From assembly GCA_040221415.1 (NCBI GenBank), contig JAVKEN010000014.1, positions 124,001-188,000 on the forward strand: a stretch of 64,000 nt of DNA, given 5' to 3'. Origin of the DNA: JAVKEN01 sp040221415. GTDB taxonomy: Bacteria > Pseudomonadota > Alphaproteobacteria > Rickettsiales > JABSSG01. Of the stretch, positions 52,702 through 61,037 are shown in pieces. The position numbers were made by a program, and so were the translations under genes. Below the pieces are notes generated by a model. It made no database searches, was not told the origin of the DNA, and saw only the letters and a program-made list of their open reading frames with translations. Positions within the stretch are counted from its first letter, which is position 1; each line of letters opens with the position of its first letter.

Positions 52702-53994
52702 ATGAAGCTATCAAAATATTTTTTACCCATTATCAAAGATGATCCCTCAGAAGCGCATGTAATTTCGCATAAATTAATGCTGCGTGCAGGAATGATCAGA
52801 CAGCAAAATTCAGGAATTTATTCTTGGCTGCCTCTTGGGGTAAAGGTGTTACAAAATATCTCAAATATTGTACGCGAAGAAATGAATAAAATGGATGCGA
52901 TTGAGATTATTCTTCCCTGTATTCAACCAGCAGATTTCTGGATTGAGACTGGGCGCTATGAAAGCTATGGCCAAGAGATGTTAAAAATCAAAGATAGGCA
53001 TAATGTTGACTTGTTATTTGGTCCAACAGCTGAAGATGCAATCACTGATCTCGCAAGAAACAACATAAAATCATATAAAGAATTACCAATGAATCTTTAT
53101 CAGATTCAATGGAAATTCCGTGATGAAATTAGGCCTAGATTTGGTTTGATGAGAGGCAGAGAATTTATGATGAAAGATGCGTACAGCTTTGACATAGATC
53201 AAGAGAGCGCAGAAAAAACATATGACCGAGTTTTTGCTACATATTTAAAAATATTCGAGAGAATTGGTTTAAAGGCGATTCCTGTGAAAGCTGAAACTGG
53301 ACCTATTGGGGGCAAATTAAGTCATGAATTCCAAATAGTTGCTAAAAATGGTGAAAGCGAAATTTTTTATGACTCAAAGCTTGATGATTTATTGAATAGT
53401 AAGGAATATGACATCTCCACAATAAAAAATACTTATGCAGCATCTGACGAAATTCACGATTCTAAGAATTGCCCTGTAGATTCATCTTCTCTCAAAAAAG
53501 CAAGGGGTATTGAAGTGGGCCATATTTTTAACTTTGGCACTAAATATTCAGAAGCAATGAACTTCACTGTTCAAGGTCCAAAAGGTGAATTAATTCATCC
53601 TATTTGTGGATCTTATGGAATAGGGGTATCAAGATTTGTTGCAGCAATTATTGAAGCTAGCCATGATGACAAAGGAATTATATGGCCAGAATCAGTTGCC
53701 CCATATGACTTGGCTATCATAAACTTAAATATAAATAATCAAGAATGTGCTGAATTGTCAGAAAGATTGTATGCTCAATATGATAAAAAATTGAATATAT
53801 TGCTTGATGACACATCACAAAGCGTAGGTAGTAAATTTGCTACAAATGATTTAATTGGCACTCCTTATCAGCTAGTAATTGGACCAAAATTAGTAAAAGA
53901 TGGTAAGGTTGAAATAAGAAAGCGTAAAGACGCCTCTTCTGAAATAGTTGATATAGATAAAATTGATGAATTTTTTAAGACTTTTAAAGCTTGA
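52702..53994 (+). CDS. proS: Prolyl-tRNA synthetase, short alphaproteobacterial type
   Basis: A 430-residue class II synthetase charging tRNA-Pro. The motif-2 region KFRDEIRPRFGLMRGREF and motif-3 CGSYGIGVSRFVAAIIE are intact. It lacks the roughly 180-residue editing insertion of the E. coli enzyme, as is usual for Alphaproteobacteria; editing of Ala-tRNA-Pro would need a separate ProXp protein, not seen here. It overlaps lolC by 29 nt and probably opens the proS-lolC-lolD-ispD-ispF unit. Confidence 0.97.
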   Translation: MKLSKYFLPIIKDDPSEAHVISHKLMLRAGMIRQQNSGIYSWLPLGVKVLQNISNIVREEMNKMDAIEIILPCIQPADFWIETGRYESYGQEMLKIKDRHNVDLLFGPTAEDAITDLARNNIKSYKELPMNLYQIQWKFRDEIRPRFGLMRGREFMMKDAYSFDIDQESAEKTYDRVFATYLKIFERIGLKAIPVKAETGPIGGKLSHEFQIVAKNGESEIFYDSKLDDLLNSKEYDISTIKNTYAASDEIHDSKNCPVDSSSLKKARGIEVGHIFNFGTKYSEAMNFTVQGPKGELIHPICGSYGIGVSRFVAAIIEASHDDKGIIWPESVAPYDLAIINLNINNQECAELSERLYAQYDKKLNILLDDTSQSVGSKFATNDLIGTPYQLVIGPKLVKDGKVEIRKRKDASSEIVDIDKIDEFFKTFKA

Positions 53995-55216
53995 ATTACA
54001 AATTTCAATAAAGTATCTCCAATCAAAAAATAAAGAGAAGTTTATTTCTATCAATACTCTTTTCTCATTCTTTGGCATCATGATTGGGGTAGCTGCATTA
54101 CTAATTGTAATGTCGATAATGAATGGTTTTCGTGAAGAACTTTCTAATAAAATTATTGGATTAAATAGTGACATTGTGGTGTCCAATCCTCAGAACCAAC
54201 CAATTAAAAACTACGGCACCTTAATAAAAAAACTTAAAAAAACTAAAGAAGTAAGCAGGGTATCAGGAGTTATTGAGAAGCAAGGCCTTATTGTGAAATC
54301 AGATAAATCTTCAGGTGTAATTGTAAAATCTGCACCAATAAAAGATTTATTGTCTCAGACAGATCTTGGTTTTACATCTAAATCATTGAAAAGCTTTAAG
54401 GGCAATAAAGTGCTTATTGGCATAGGATTAGCAAATACATTGAAAGCACGTGTAGGTGAAAAAATTTCATTGCTAGCTCCTGAATTTAATACGACCATAT
54501 TGGGCAGAATGCCAAAAACAAAAGATTTTATAATCTCAGGAATTTATCGTTCTGGATTAACTGAATATGACGAAACAGTAGTTTTTATTCCATTTAAATC
54601 GGCCCAGATATATTATGATATGGAAAACTCTGTAAATCAGATAGAGGTTTTTTTAAATAATCATGACAAATCTTCCTTAGTCTCTCTATTAGTACGAGAT
54701 ATATTAGACTATAAGTACATAGTCAGAGATTGGAAACAGCTTAATTTTTCTTTATTCAATGCTTTAAAAACTGAAAGGGTTGCCATGTTTACCATTCTCA
54801 GCTTGATAATCATAGTTGCTGCTTTTAATATTATTTCCAGCCTAACAATGCTAGTAATGGACAAAAGCAAAGAGATCGCTGTGCTAAAAACTATTGGTAT
54901 GATGAAGGGCTCTATTATAAGAATCTTTTTGTTATGTGGACTGTTTATTAGTTTAGTTGCCACTATAGTTGGATTGATTTTAGGTTATTTCATTTCAGAT
55001 AACATTCAATCGATAAAAGATGCTCTGTCTAAAGTTGTCGGAACAAATCTTTTCGATCCTGTAGTCTATTACTTAGACTCACTACCCTCTAAGACTGAAA
55101 TGTCTGATATTAAATCAATTGTAGTAATCGTTGTGATCGCAACTATTTTTTCTACACTTTATCCTGCATGGAAAGCTGGAAAAATTGATCCTGTGAAAAT
55201 ATTAAAGGCCAAATAA
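53966..55216 (+). CDS. lolC: Lipoprotein-releasing ABC transporter permease LolC/LolE
   Basis: A 416-residue inner-membrane permease. There is one N-terminal helix (about 20-48, FFGIMIGVAALLIVMSIMNG with FREEL after it), a periplasmic domain to about 265, then three C-terminal helices of the FtsX type (about 270-295, 318-345, 385-405). With LolD it extracts lipoproteins from the inner membrane for transfer to LolA. The ATG at 53966 lies inside proS; a TTG directly before it is less likely. Only one permease gene is present, so it would act as a homodimer (LolF-like). Confidence 0.93.
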   Translation: MNFLRLLKLELQISIKYLQSKNKEKFISINTLFSFFGIMIGVAALLIVMSIMNGFREELSNKIIGLNSDIVVSNPQNQPIKNYGTLIKKLKKTKEVSRVSGVIEKQGLIVKSDKSSGVIVKSAPIKDLLSQTDLGFTSKSLKSFKGNKVLIGIGLANTLKARVGEKISLLAPEFNTTILGRMPKTKDFIISGIYRSGLTEYDETVVFIPFKSAQIYYDMENSVNQIEVFLNNHDKSSLVSLLVRDILDYKYIVRDWKQLNFSLFNALKTERVAMFTILSLIIIVAAFNIISSLTMLVMDKSKEIAVLKTIGMMKGSIIRIFLLCGLFISLVATIVGLILGYFISDNIQSIKDALSKVVGTNLFDPVVYYLDSLPSKTEMSDIKSIVVIVVIATIFSTLYPAWKAGKIDPVKILKAK

Positions 55217-55219
55217 ATA

Positions 55220-55891
55220 ATGTCCGTACTAAAACTTAAAGATATTTCTAAGAATTTCAGCCAAGGAAATGAAGTGATTAAGGTTCTTCATAAAGTTGAT
55301 TTAGAAATCAATAGAGCTGATGTGGTCGCTTTGGTAGGAGACTCAGGATCAGGAAAATCTACATTACTTCATATAGCATCCACCCTATTAATGCCAACAG
55401 AAGGAGAGGTTAGGATTGACAATCAAGATACGAAAGATTTAAGTGACGATGCAAAATCTAAGCTAAGACTTACAAAAGTTGGTGTAATCTATCAAGATTC
55501 AAACCTGTTGTCCGATTTTACAGCTCTTGAAAATGTCTGTATGCCTCTTAAGCTAAGTGGACAAGATATCCACAATTTTGCCAGTGAAGCAAAGACTTTA
55601 CTTAATGAACTTGGGCTAAAGTCTAGAATGAATCACTACCCCAGTCAGCTATCCGGAGGAGAACAGCAACGAGTTGCAATCGCGCGAGCATTGGTGAATA
55701 AGCCAAAAATCATTTTTGCAGATGAACCAACTGGTAATTTAGATGCAAAAAACGCAGAGAATGTAATTAATTTATTTATTGAATCGGCAAAAAAGAATAA
55801 CACTGCGGTTTTAATCGTAACACATGACCCAAAAGTTGCTGCAAAATGTAAAAAGGTTTACGAGCTAGAAAATGGTGAAATTAAGAAATAA
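55220..55891 (+). CDS. lolD: Lipoprotein-releasing ABC transporter ATPase LolD
   Basis: A 223-residue ATP-binding subunit. Walker A GDSGSGKS is at 40-47, the signature LSGGEQQRVAIARAL near 143, Walker B IIFADEPTGNLD near 160 and the switch His in VTHDPKVA. It lies 3 nt after lolC and overlaps ispD by 20 nt. Together with lolC it forms the LolCD transporter. Confidence 0.95.
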   Translation: MSVLKLKDISKNFSQGNEVIKVLHKVDLEINRADVVALVGDSGSGKSTLLHIASTLLMPTEGEVRIDNQDTKDLSDDAKSKLRLTKVGVIYQDSNLLSDFTALENVCMPLKLSGQDIHNFASEAKTLLNELGLKSRMNHYPSQLSGGEQQRVAIARALVNKPKIIFADEPTGNLDAKNAENVINLFIESAKKNNTAVLIVTHDPKVAAKCKKVYELENGEIKK

Positions 55892-56558
55892 GAATATTGC
55901 CGCTCTAATTGTTGCTGGGGGCACAGGCTCTAGACTAGGTGGCGACACTCCAAAACAATATCTAAAAATTAATAACAAACCTATAATTTCATATACGGTT
56001 GATAAATTTAGAAATCATCCAGGAATAAATCATGTTTGCGTTGCAATCTCAAAAGAAAAAAAACAAACCTTCACAGAGATATTCAAAGATACAGTCGATT
56101 TTTGCTTTGGTGGCAATGAACGGAAAGATTCTGTAAGACTCGGTTTAGAATATTTAACTAAAATAAACCCAGATTTTGTACTCATTCATGATGCTGCTCG
56201 ACCATTAATCAACGAAGAAGATATAACTCAAATCATAGAAAAACTAGATGGCGGTTGTGGAGTTGTTGCCGCAAAAAAAATTAATGACACGGTTAAGAAA
56301 GTAAATGGCCAGAACATTTTACATACAATCTCGCGCAAGAGTTTGATGGCAGCGGAGACCCCGCAAGCATTTGATTTTAATAAAATATTTTTACTACATC
56401 AGGAGCACAAACACCTTCATTTTACAGATGACAGTATGCTATTTGAAATGGAAGGGTTGCCTGTAAAGTTTATTGAAACAACCTCAAACAATATTAAAAT
56501 TACTTCTAAGGAAGATTTACTTATTGCAGAATCAATTATAAGACAGAATGAAAATTAA
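55872..56558 (+). CDS. ispD: 2-C-methyl-D-erythritol 4-phosphate cytidylyltransferase
   Basis: A 228-residue enzyme of the MEP pathway that forms CDP-methylerythritol from MEP and CTP. The nucleotidyltransferase motif AALIVAGGTGSRLGGDTPKQ (residues 10-29) and VLIHDAARPLI are present. It starts inside lolD (20-nt overlap; a GTG at 55875 is an alternative) and overlaps ispF by 11 nt. Many Alphaproteobacteria fuse ispD and ispF; here they are separate but translationally overlapping. Confidence 0.95.
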   Translation: MVKLRNKNIAALIVAGGTGSRLGGDTPKQYLKINNKPIISYTVDKFRNHPGINHVCVAISKEKKQTFTEIFKDTVDFCFGGNERKDSVRLGLEYLTKINPDFVLIHDAARPLINEEDITQIIEKLDGGCGVVAAKKINDTVKKVNGQNILHTISRKSLMAAETPQAFDFNKIFLLHQEHKHLHFTDDSMLFEMEGLPVKFIETTSNNIKITSKEDLLIAESIIRQNEN

Positions 56559-57036
56559 AGTTGGTATTGGATATGACGTACATAGATTTTCTACTCAGGG
56601 AGAAGATCTGCATGTAGTTTTAGGTGGATGCAAAATCTCAAGTAACCGTTCTATTATTGCTCATTCAGATGGAGACCTGGTTCTTCATGCTCTTACAGAT
56701 GCCCTACTCGGATCCATTGCAGCTGGGGATATAGGTTCTTATTTTCCACCAAGTGATCCAAAGTGGAAGGGAGCAAACTCAGAAACTTTTGTTAAGCATG
56801 CTTTAAAGTTATTAAAGGACAAGAATGGCAAACTAAGTAACGTTGACATAACTATCATTGGCGAACACCCAAAAATTAATCCTCACCGGAATGAAATTCA
56901 AAAAAGTTTAGCAAAAATCGTTGAGCTCGATGTAGAGGATGTTAGCGTCAAAGCAACTACTGTAGAAAAACTTGGGTCAATTGGTAGAGAAGAAGGAATT
57001 GCTTGTCAGGCTATAGTTTGTATTTCATTGATCTAA
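56548..57036 (+). CDS. ispF: 2-C-methyl-D-erythritol 2,4-cyclodiphosphate synthase
   Basis: A 162-residue trimeric enzyme of the MEP pathway. The metal ligands D10 and H12 lie in GYDVHRF, and the HSDGDLVLHALTDALLG and EKLGSIGREEGIAC motifs are intact. It overlaps ispD by 11 nt and meets the convergent unknown gene with a 4-nt overlap. With dxs and ispD it supports an active MEP pathway; other steps are outside the window. Confidence 0.96.
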   Translation: MKIKVGIGYDVHRFSTQGEDLHVVLGGCKISSNRSIIAHSDGDLVLHALTDALLGSIAAGDIGSYFPPSDPKWKGANSETFVKHALKLLKDKNGKLSNVDITIIGEHPKINPHRNEIQKSLAKIVELDVEDVSVKATTVEKLGSIGREEGIACQAIVCISLI

Positions 57037-58298
57037 ATACTTGGACCTTCTGAGTCTCTACCTTTGTTAGGAGGTGGGACAGAAGGAACTGAAGGGGGTG
57101 TTGGCTCGGTTTTTTTACCTACCCACTCTTCTTTACTGCCAAACAAAGCTTCTCCCACTCTAACTGCCATTCTTTTTGTATAGTTGGCTCTTTTCATCTG
57201 CTCTTTAATTTCAGAATCAAGAATAACGCTTTTATCAGCTTCTTTCTTATATTCAACAAACTTATCACGCGCAGCATCAGCTGAAATCACTGATGCAGCA
57301 TGTTCTTCAACTACTCTCTCTTCAGCTCTAAGACTACTCATCTTACCTCTAACAAAAGAAGTTAATTCTGCTGTGTTCTGACAAGGAGGTACGCCCAATT
57401 CTTTTGAAAGCAAATTTATTCTTGCTTTGAGAACCGCTTCTTTGTCAGCTCCTTGAAACTGCTCTTCAGCTTCATGGGCTACTCCTATTGTACCCTCTCT
57501 TATATCTGCAGATTGACTTGCTATGTCTCCTCCAGTATGCGCTCCACGTATTGCAGCATGAGCAGAGTGTATTCCTTTAGAAAACTCTACCGCACTTCTA
57601 GGTAAGGCTGTAGCATCCAACGCCGCTCCCGCTACATACAGGCTGTTTGAGGCAGCTGACTTCATAATTTCATTTCGAAGAGTTGGGAGGTTTCTAGTAT
57701 GGGTTTTACCGTCTGGTCCAACAGCTCTATGATCATCAACCTGAGCGATACAATCTCTGTGAGAATGGATAGATTCATGTTGAGACTCATGAGTCCTTGA
57801 CTTTATTTCTTCGATTGTTCTTTCATGACTTATAACTTTCTTTTTTAGAGTCCTTAATAAATCTAGCTGGTGCTCGAGACTATGCATTTTATTTTCATGT
57901 TGAGCCTTAAATCCAGCCTTTACTAATTTTGCCCCTATAGTAACAGTTAATGCAGCAGCAGGTATAGCTAAAGCAATTCCTCCAGTGCCAGCAACAGCAA
58001 GTGCTCCCAAAGAAACCGCTAAAACAAAAGTTACTGTTTTTCCTAGAGGGTGTTCGAGTGCATCATTAACTTTTCCTGCAGTCCATCCTATGCCTTTCCC
58101 AACAGCTGACTCACGTACAAATCCCACAGGAGGAGAATTCCAAAAACCATTAAACATCCCCACGAGAAATCCTCCTATCCTAGATTGAGAAGCTCTTTTG
58201 GATATCACCGCCGACTTATATTCAGCTTGCGATAATATATCTGCATCACTCATCTGATCTTCAGAGATCACGGGTACAGTTTCTGATTCATTAGACAT
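57033..58298 (-). CDS. Unrecognised Ala-rich membrane protein with Pro-rich tail
   Basis: A 421-residue protein of no recognised family. Residues 1-40 are polar and acidic, 42-60 moderately hydrophobic (FLVGMFNGFWNSPPVGF), 88-124 form a strong Ala/Gly-rich hydrophobic hairpin, and 132-172 a charged His/Glu-rich coiled-coil candidate. Later parts are Ala/His-rich and helical, and the end (about 400-421) is Pro-rich (PTPPSVPSVPPP) and polar. There is no signal peptide. This layout (membrane hairpin, coils, disordered tail) is seen in several intracellular-bacterium membrane or effector proteins, but no specific function can be assigned. It lies 5 nt after the thiolase gene on the same strand. 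Confidence 0.75.
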   Translation of the reverse strand: MSNESETVPVISEDQMSDADILSQAEYKSAVISKRASQSRIGGFLVGMFNGFWNSPPVGFVRESAVGKGIGWTAGKVNDALEHPLGKTVTFVLAVSLGALAVAGTGGIALAIPAAALTVTIGAKLVKAGFKAQHENKMHSLEHQLDLLRTLKKKVISHERTIEEIKSRTHESQHESIHSHRDCIAQVDDHRAVGPDGKTHTRNLPTLRNEIMKSAASNSLYVAGAALDATALPRSAVEFSKGIHSAHAAIRGAHTGGDIASQSADIREGTIGVAHEAEEQFQGADKEAVLKARINLLSKELGVPPCQNTAELTSFVRGKMSSLRAEERVVEEHAASVISADAARDKFVEYKKEADKSVILDSEIKEQMKRANYTKRMAVRVGEALFGSKEEWVGKKTEPTPPSVPSVPPPNKGRDSEGPSI

Positions 58299-58303
58299 AT
58301 AAT

Positions 58304-59485
58304 TTAATAACTCTCAATACAAATAGCATTCGACATTCCACCCCCTATACACAAAGTGGCAAGTCCTTTTTTCTTTCTATTATTTTGCATTGAATACAAT
58401 AGAGTTGTCAAAATTCTAGTACCAGACGCTCCTATCGGGTGACCAAGAGCAATTGCTCCACCATATTTATTAACTATATTAGCGTCCCAACTCATCTGTT
58501 TATTTACAGCAATAGCCTGAGCAGCAAAAGCTTCGTTAGACTCAACAAGATCCAAATCTTCTACTTTCCAATTAGCTAACTGGAGTGCTTTTTTTGATGA
58601 TTCGACAGGAGCAATTCCCATAACAGCAGGGTCCACACCGCAAGATGCATATGACCTAATAACTGCCTTTGGTGTTAAGTTGTATCTCTTTACATTCTCT
58701 TCATTCATCAAGAGAATAAAAGAGGCGCCATCATTTAATCCTGAAGCGTTGCCTGCAGTTACTGTGCCTTCTTTTTTAAACGCTGGCTTTAGTGTCGCTA
58801 AAATTTCAGCACTCACACCATGTCTGATAAACTCATCTTCTTCAAAAATAAGCTCTTTTTTCTTATCAAAGATCTTTATTGGAACTATTTCATCTTTAAA
58901 TTTTCCAGATCTCTGCGCTTTCTCGGCTTTATTTTGAGAATTTGCTGCGAATATATCTTGTTCCTCACGTGTAATAGAATATTTTTCTGCAACATTTTCT
59001 GCGGTAAGGCCCATATGATAATTTTCAAACGCATCAGTTAGTCCATCACTAATCATTGTATCTGATAAATTATCAGAGCCCATTTTAATCCCTTGTCTGA
59101 TGTATGTAGAGTGATGCGCTTGAGACATGCTTTCCTGACCGCCTGCAATAACAATTCCAGATTGCCCTAAAGATATTGATTGCGCTCCAAGCATTACAGA
59201 CTTAATTCCAGACCCACAAACATGACTAACTCCATAAGCTGGAACTGATGCTGGAATTCCTGATAAAATTGATGTTTGTCTAGCTGGATTCTGCCCTTGA
59301 CCTGCAACTAAAACCTGACCGATAATTAACTCTGAAATTTCATTTTTATCTATTTTATTCCGGGCAACTATTCGCTCTATTACCGGTACTGCTAATCTAC
59401 TAGCTGGCAAATTTTTTAGCGAGCCTAAGAAACTTCCGATTGCTGTTCTTGCCGCGTCGACAATGTAAACCTCTTTGAGCGCCAT
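58304..59485 (-). CDS. phaA: Acetyl-CoA acetyltransferase (thiolase)
   Basis: A 393-residue thiolase. The acyl-enzyme Cys90 is in VSHVCGSGIKSV; the second half carries NEAFAAQA, GGAIALGHPIGASG with the catalytic His, and CIGGGMSNAIC with the proton-transfer Cys. The length and motifs fit the biosynthetic acetyl-CoA C-acetyltransferase (PhaA/AtoB) group, converting two acetyl-CoA to acetoacetyl-CoA or the reverse. phaB and phaC are not adjacent, so the pathway (PHB, ketone-body or other) is uncertain. A possible promoter lies in the 172-bp divergent gap. Confidence 0.9.
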   Translation of the reverse strand: MALKEVYIVDAARTAIGSFLGSLKNLPASRLAVPVIERIVARNKIDKNEISELIIGQVLVAGQGQNPARQTSILSGIPASVPAYGVSHVCGSGIKSVMLGAQSISLGQSGIVIAGGQESMSQAHHSTYIRQGIKMGSDNLSDTMISDGLTDAFENYHMGLTAENVAEKYSITREEQDIFAANSQNKAEKAQRSGKFKDEIVPIKIFDKKKELIFEEDEFIRHGVSAEILATLKPAFKKEGTVTAGNASGLNDGASFILLMNEENVKRYNLTPKAVIRSYASCGVDPAVMGIAPVESSKKALQLANWKVEDLDLVESNEAFAAQAIAVNKQMSWDANIVNKYGGAIALGHPIGASGTRILTTLLYSMQNNRKKKGLATLCIGGGMSNAICIESY

Positions 59486-59507
59486 AGTTTTTCCTTTATT
59501 TATTGCT

Positions 59508-59538
59508 TTTATACTTTAAGTAATCCATCCTATAACAA
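59508..59538 (-). promoter_or_regulatory. Candidate promoter of the thiolase gene
   Basis: TTGTTA (59538-59533) and TATAAA (59513-59508) on the minus strand lie 19 nt apart, about 22 nt upstream of the ATG. AAAGGA further downstream can serve as ribosome binding site. The spacing is long. Confidence 0.3.
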
Positions 59539-59635
59539 AAATGAGATAAATAACCATTTTAAAGTTTTATTTTCATATAAAAATGTAATTTTTCTCATCA
59601 ATTTAATTTAAATTTGTTATCATCTTATAGTGGTA

Positions 59636-59649
59636 TACAAACATTTGTA
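59636..59649. promoter_or_regulatory. Operator-like inverted repeat before the RND pump genes
   Basis: TACAAACATTTGTA has perfect 6-bp arms around a CA centre and ends 8 nt before the adaptor ATG. From memory, the left half of the E. coli AcrR operator reads TACATACATTTGT, which differs at one of 13 positions. A TetR-type repressor bound here would block transcription or translation initiation of the pump operon. No regulator gene lies next to it, and the right half of the AcrR palindrome is not matched. Confidence 0.4.
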
Positions 59650-59657
59650 ATTATTTT

Positions 59658-61037
59658 ATGACGCCCAGACAGAAAGTCTTAGTTTTTATAATACTAGCTG
59701 CTTTAGTAGCTGGAGGTTTATATTACGCTGGAATTGTAGGCGGTACAAGTGCCAAAAAGGAACATCTAATAGTTGTTGGAGTCAAAAAATTAGAGCCAAC
59801 AACTGCAAAAATCAAAAGAGAGTTCCCCGCAAGAGTAAAGTCAAACAGATGGGCTGAAATAAGGCCGCAAGTAAGTGGTATTATCAGCAAGGTGATGTTT
59901 GAAGGCGGTGAATATGTCAAGAAAGGTCAGCAGCTATACCAAATAGACCCATCTAAATATCAATCTATATATAATGCAAAAATTGCAAGTCTTAAAAAAG
60001 CAAAGGCTAACCGTAAAGCTTTATTGGCAAGAAAAATCAGATATGACAAATATGCTGGCAGAGGTAAAGTGATTAGCACGGGGAGGTATGAGGAAGCAAT
60101 ATCTGAATATGAGCAATCTGAAGCTGATGTAAAAATGGCAGAAGCTGAGATGGAAAGTGCCAGTATCAACTTAGACCGCACTAAAGTGATAGCTCCTATT
60201 TCTGGGTATATTGGACGTACACATGTTACAACAGGATCTCTTGTCACGGCGAATCAACCAGAAAAGCTAAGTATTATTACCCAGTCAGATCCTATTTTTG
60301 TAGATATAAAAGTTTCAAGTAACGCTTTATCAAAGCTAAAAGCAGCCTTAGGAGATTTATCAAATATTCCTGCAGAAATTGTAATGAGCAACGGACAAAA
60401 ATATGAAGAAAAAGGGAAAATTTTATTTCATGAAATTCATGTAGATAAGTCGACTGGTTCTCTAAGATTAAGAACGAGCTTCCCAAACAGCAAAGGTGCA
60501 ATATTTGATGGAATGTTTGTTAGAGTATTAATTGAAGAAGTATATAAAGACTCTTACTTGATTCCTCAGAACGTAACCTGGAGAGATAGCGATGGAAATC
60601 TGTTCGTATGGGTTGTAGATAATAACAACGTAGCAAATCATAAAAAAATCTACTCAAATGACATTGTTGGAGAAGATTGGCTTGTAACAACTGGTATCGA
60701 GAATGGCACGTTAATTATTGTTGATAATTTTATGCATCTTAAACCTGGGACAAAAGTTAGCATAGCAAACCCTCCTGCGGAAGAAGATGAAAGCAATAAA
60801 TCTGATGAAATTTCTGAGGCTAATAAGAATCCTAAAAAAACAAATAAGGATAAAGAAAAGCCTTTATTGAGTGACAACATAAAAAGCTTTGTAAAAAAAT
60901 TCTCAATGTATAAGTCAGACAAGGAGCAAAGCGACAAACACTTGCCCATGAAAGATCGGGATCATCAAACTCAGCATAAAGCTACAGATAATGGGGAAGA
61001 AGAAAAAAAAGAACCTGAAGCATCTAGGGAGAATTAA
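59658..61037 (+). CDS. RND efflux periplasmic adaptor (AcrA/MexA type)
   Basis: A 459-residue membrane-fusion protein. An N-terminal anchor (about 9-28, without lipobox Cys) is followed by a split lipoyl domain (EIRPQVSGIISKVMFEGGEYVKKG-type; IRPQVSGII and KVIAPISGYIGRT halves), an alpha-hairpin (about 100-165), beta-barrel and membrane-proximal domains to about 375. A charged extension of about 80 residues rich in Lys, Glu and Asp ends the protein and is absent from AcrA. It links the inner-membrane pump to a TolC-like channel, which is not in the window. Its TAA overlaps the pump ATG by one base (TAATG). Confidence 0.92.
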   Translation: MTPRQKVLVFIILAALVAGGLYYAGIVGGTSAKKEHLIVVGVKKLEPTTAKIKREFPARVKSNRWAEIRPQVSGIISKVMFEGGEYVKKGQQLYQIDPSKYQSIYNAKIASLKKAKANRKALLARKIRYDKYAGRGKVISTGRYEEAISEYEQSEADVKMAEAEMESASINLDRTKVIAPISGYIGRTHVTTGSLVTANQPEKLSIITQSDPIFVDIKVSSNALSKLKAALGDLSNIPAEIVMSNGQKYEEKGKILFHEIHVDKSTGSLRLRTSFPNSKGAIFDGMFVRVLIEEVYKDSYLIPQNVTWRDSDGNLFVWVVDNNNVANHKKIYSNDIVGEDWLVTTGIENGTLIIVDNFMHLKPGTKVSIANPPAEEDESNKSDEISEANKNPKKTNKDKEKPLLSDNIKSFVKKFSMYKSDKEQSDKHLPMKDRDHQTQHKATDNGEEEKKEPEASREN

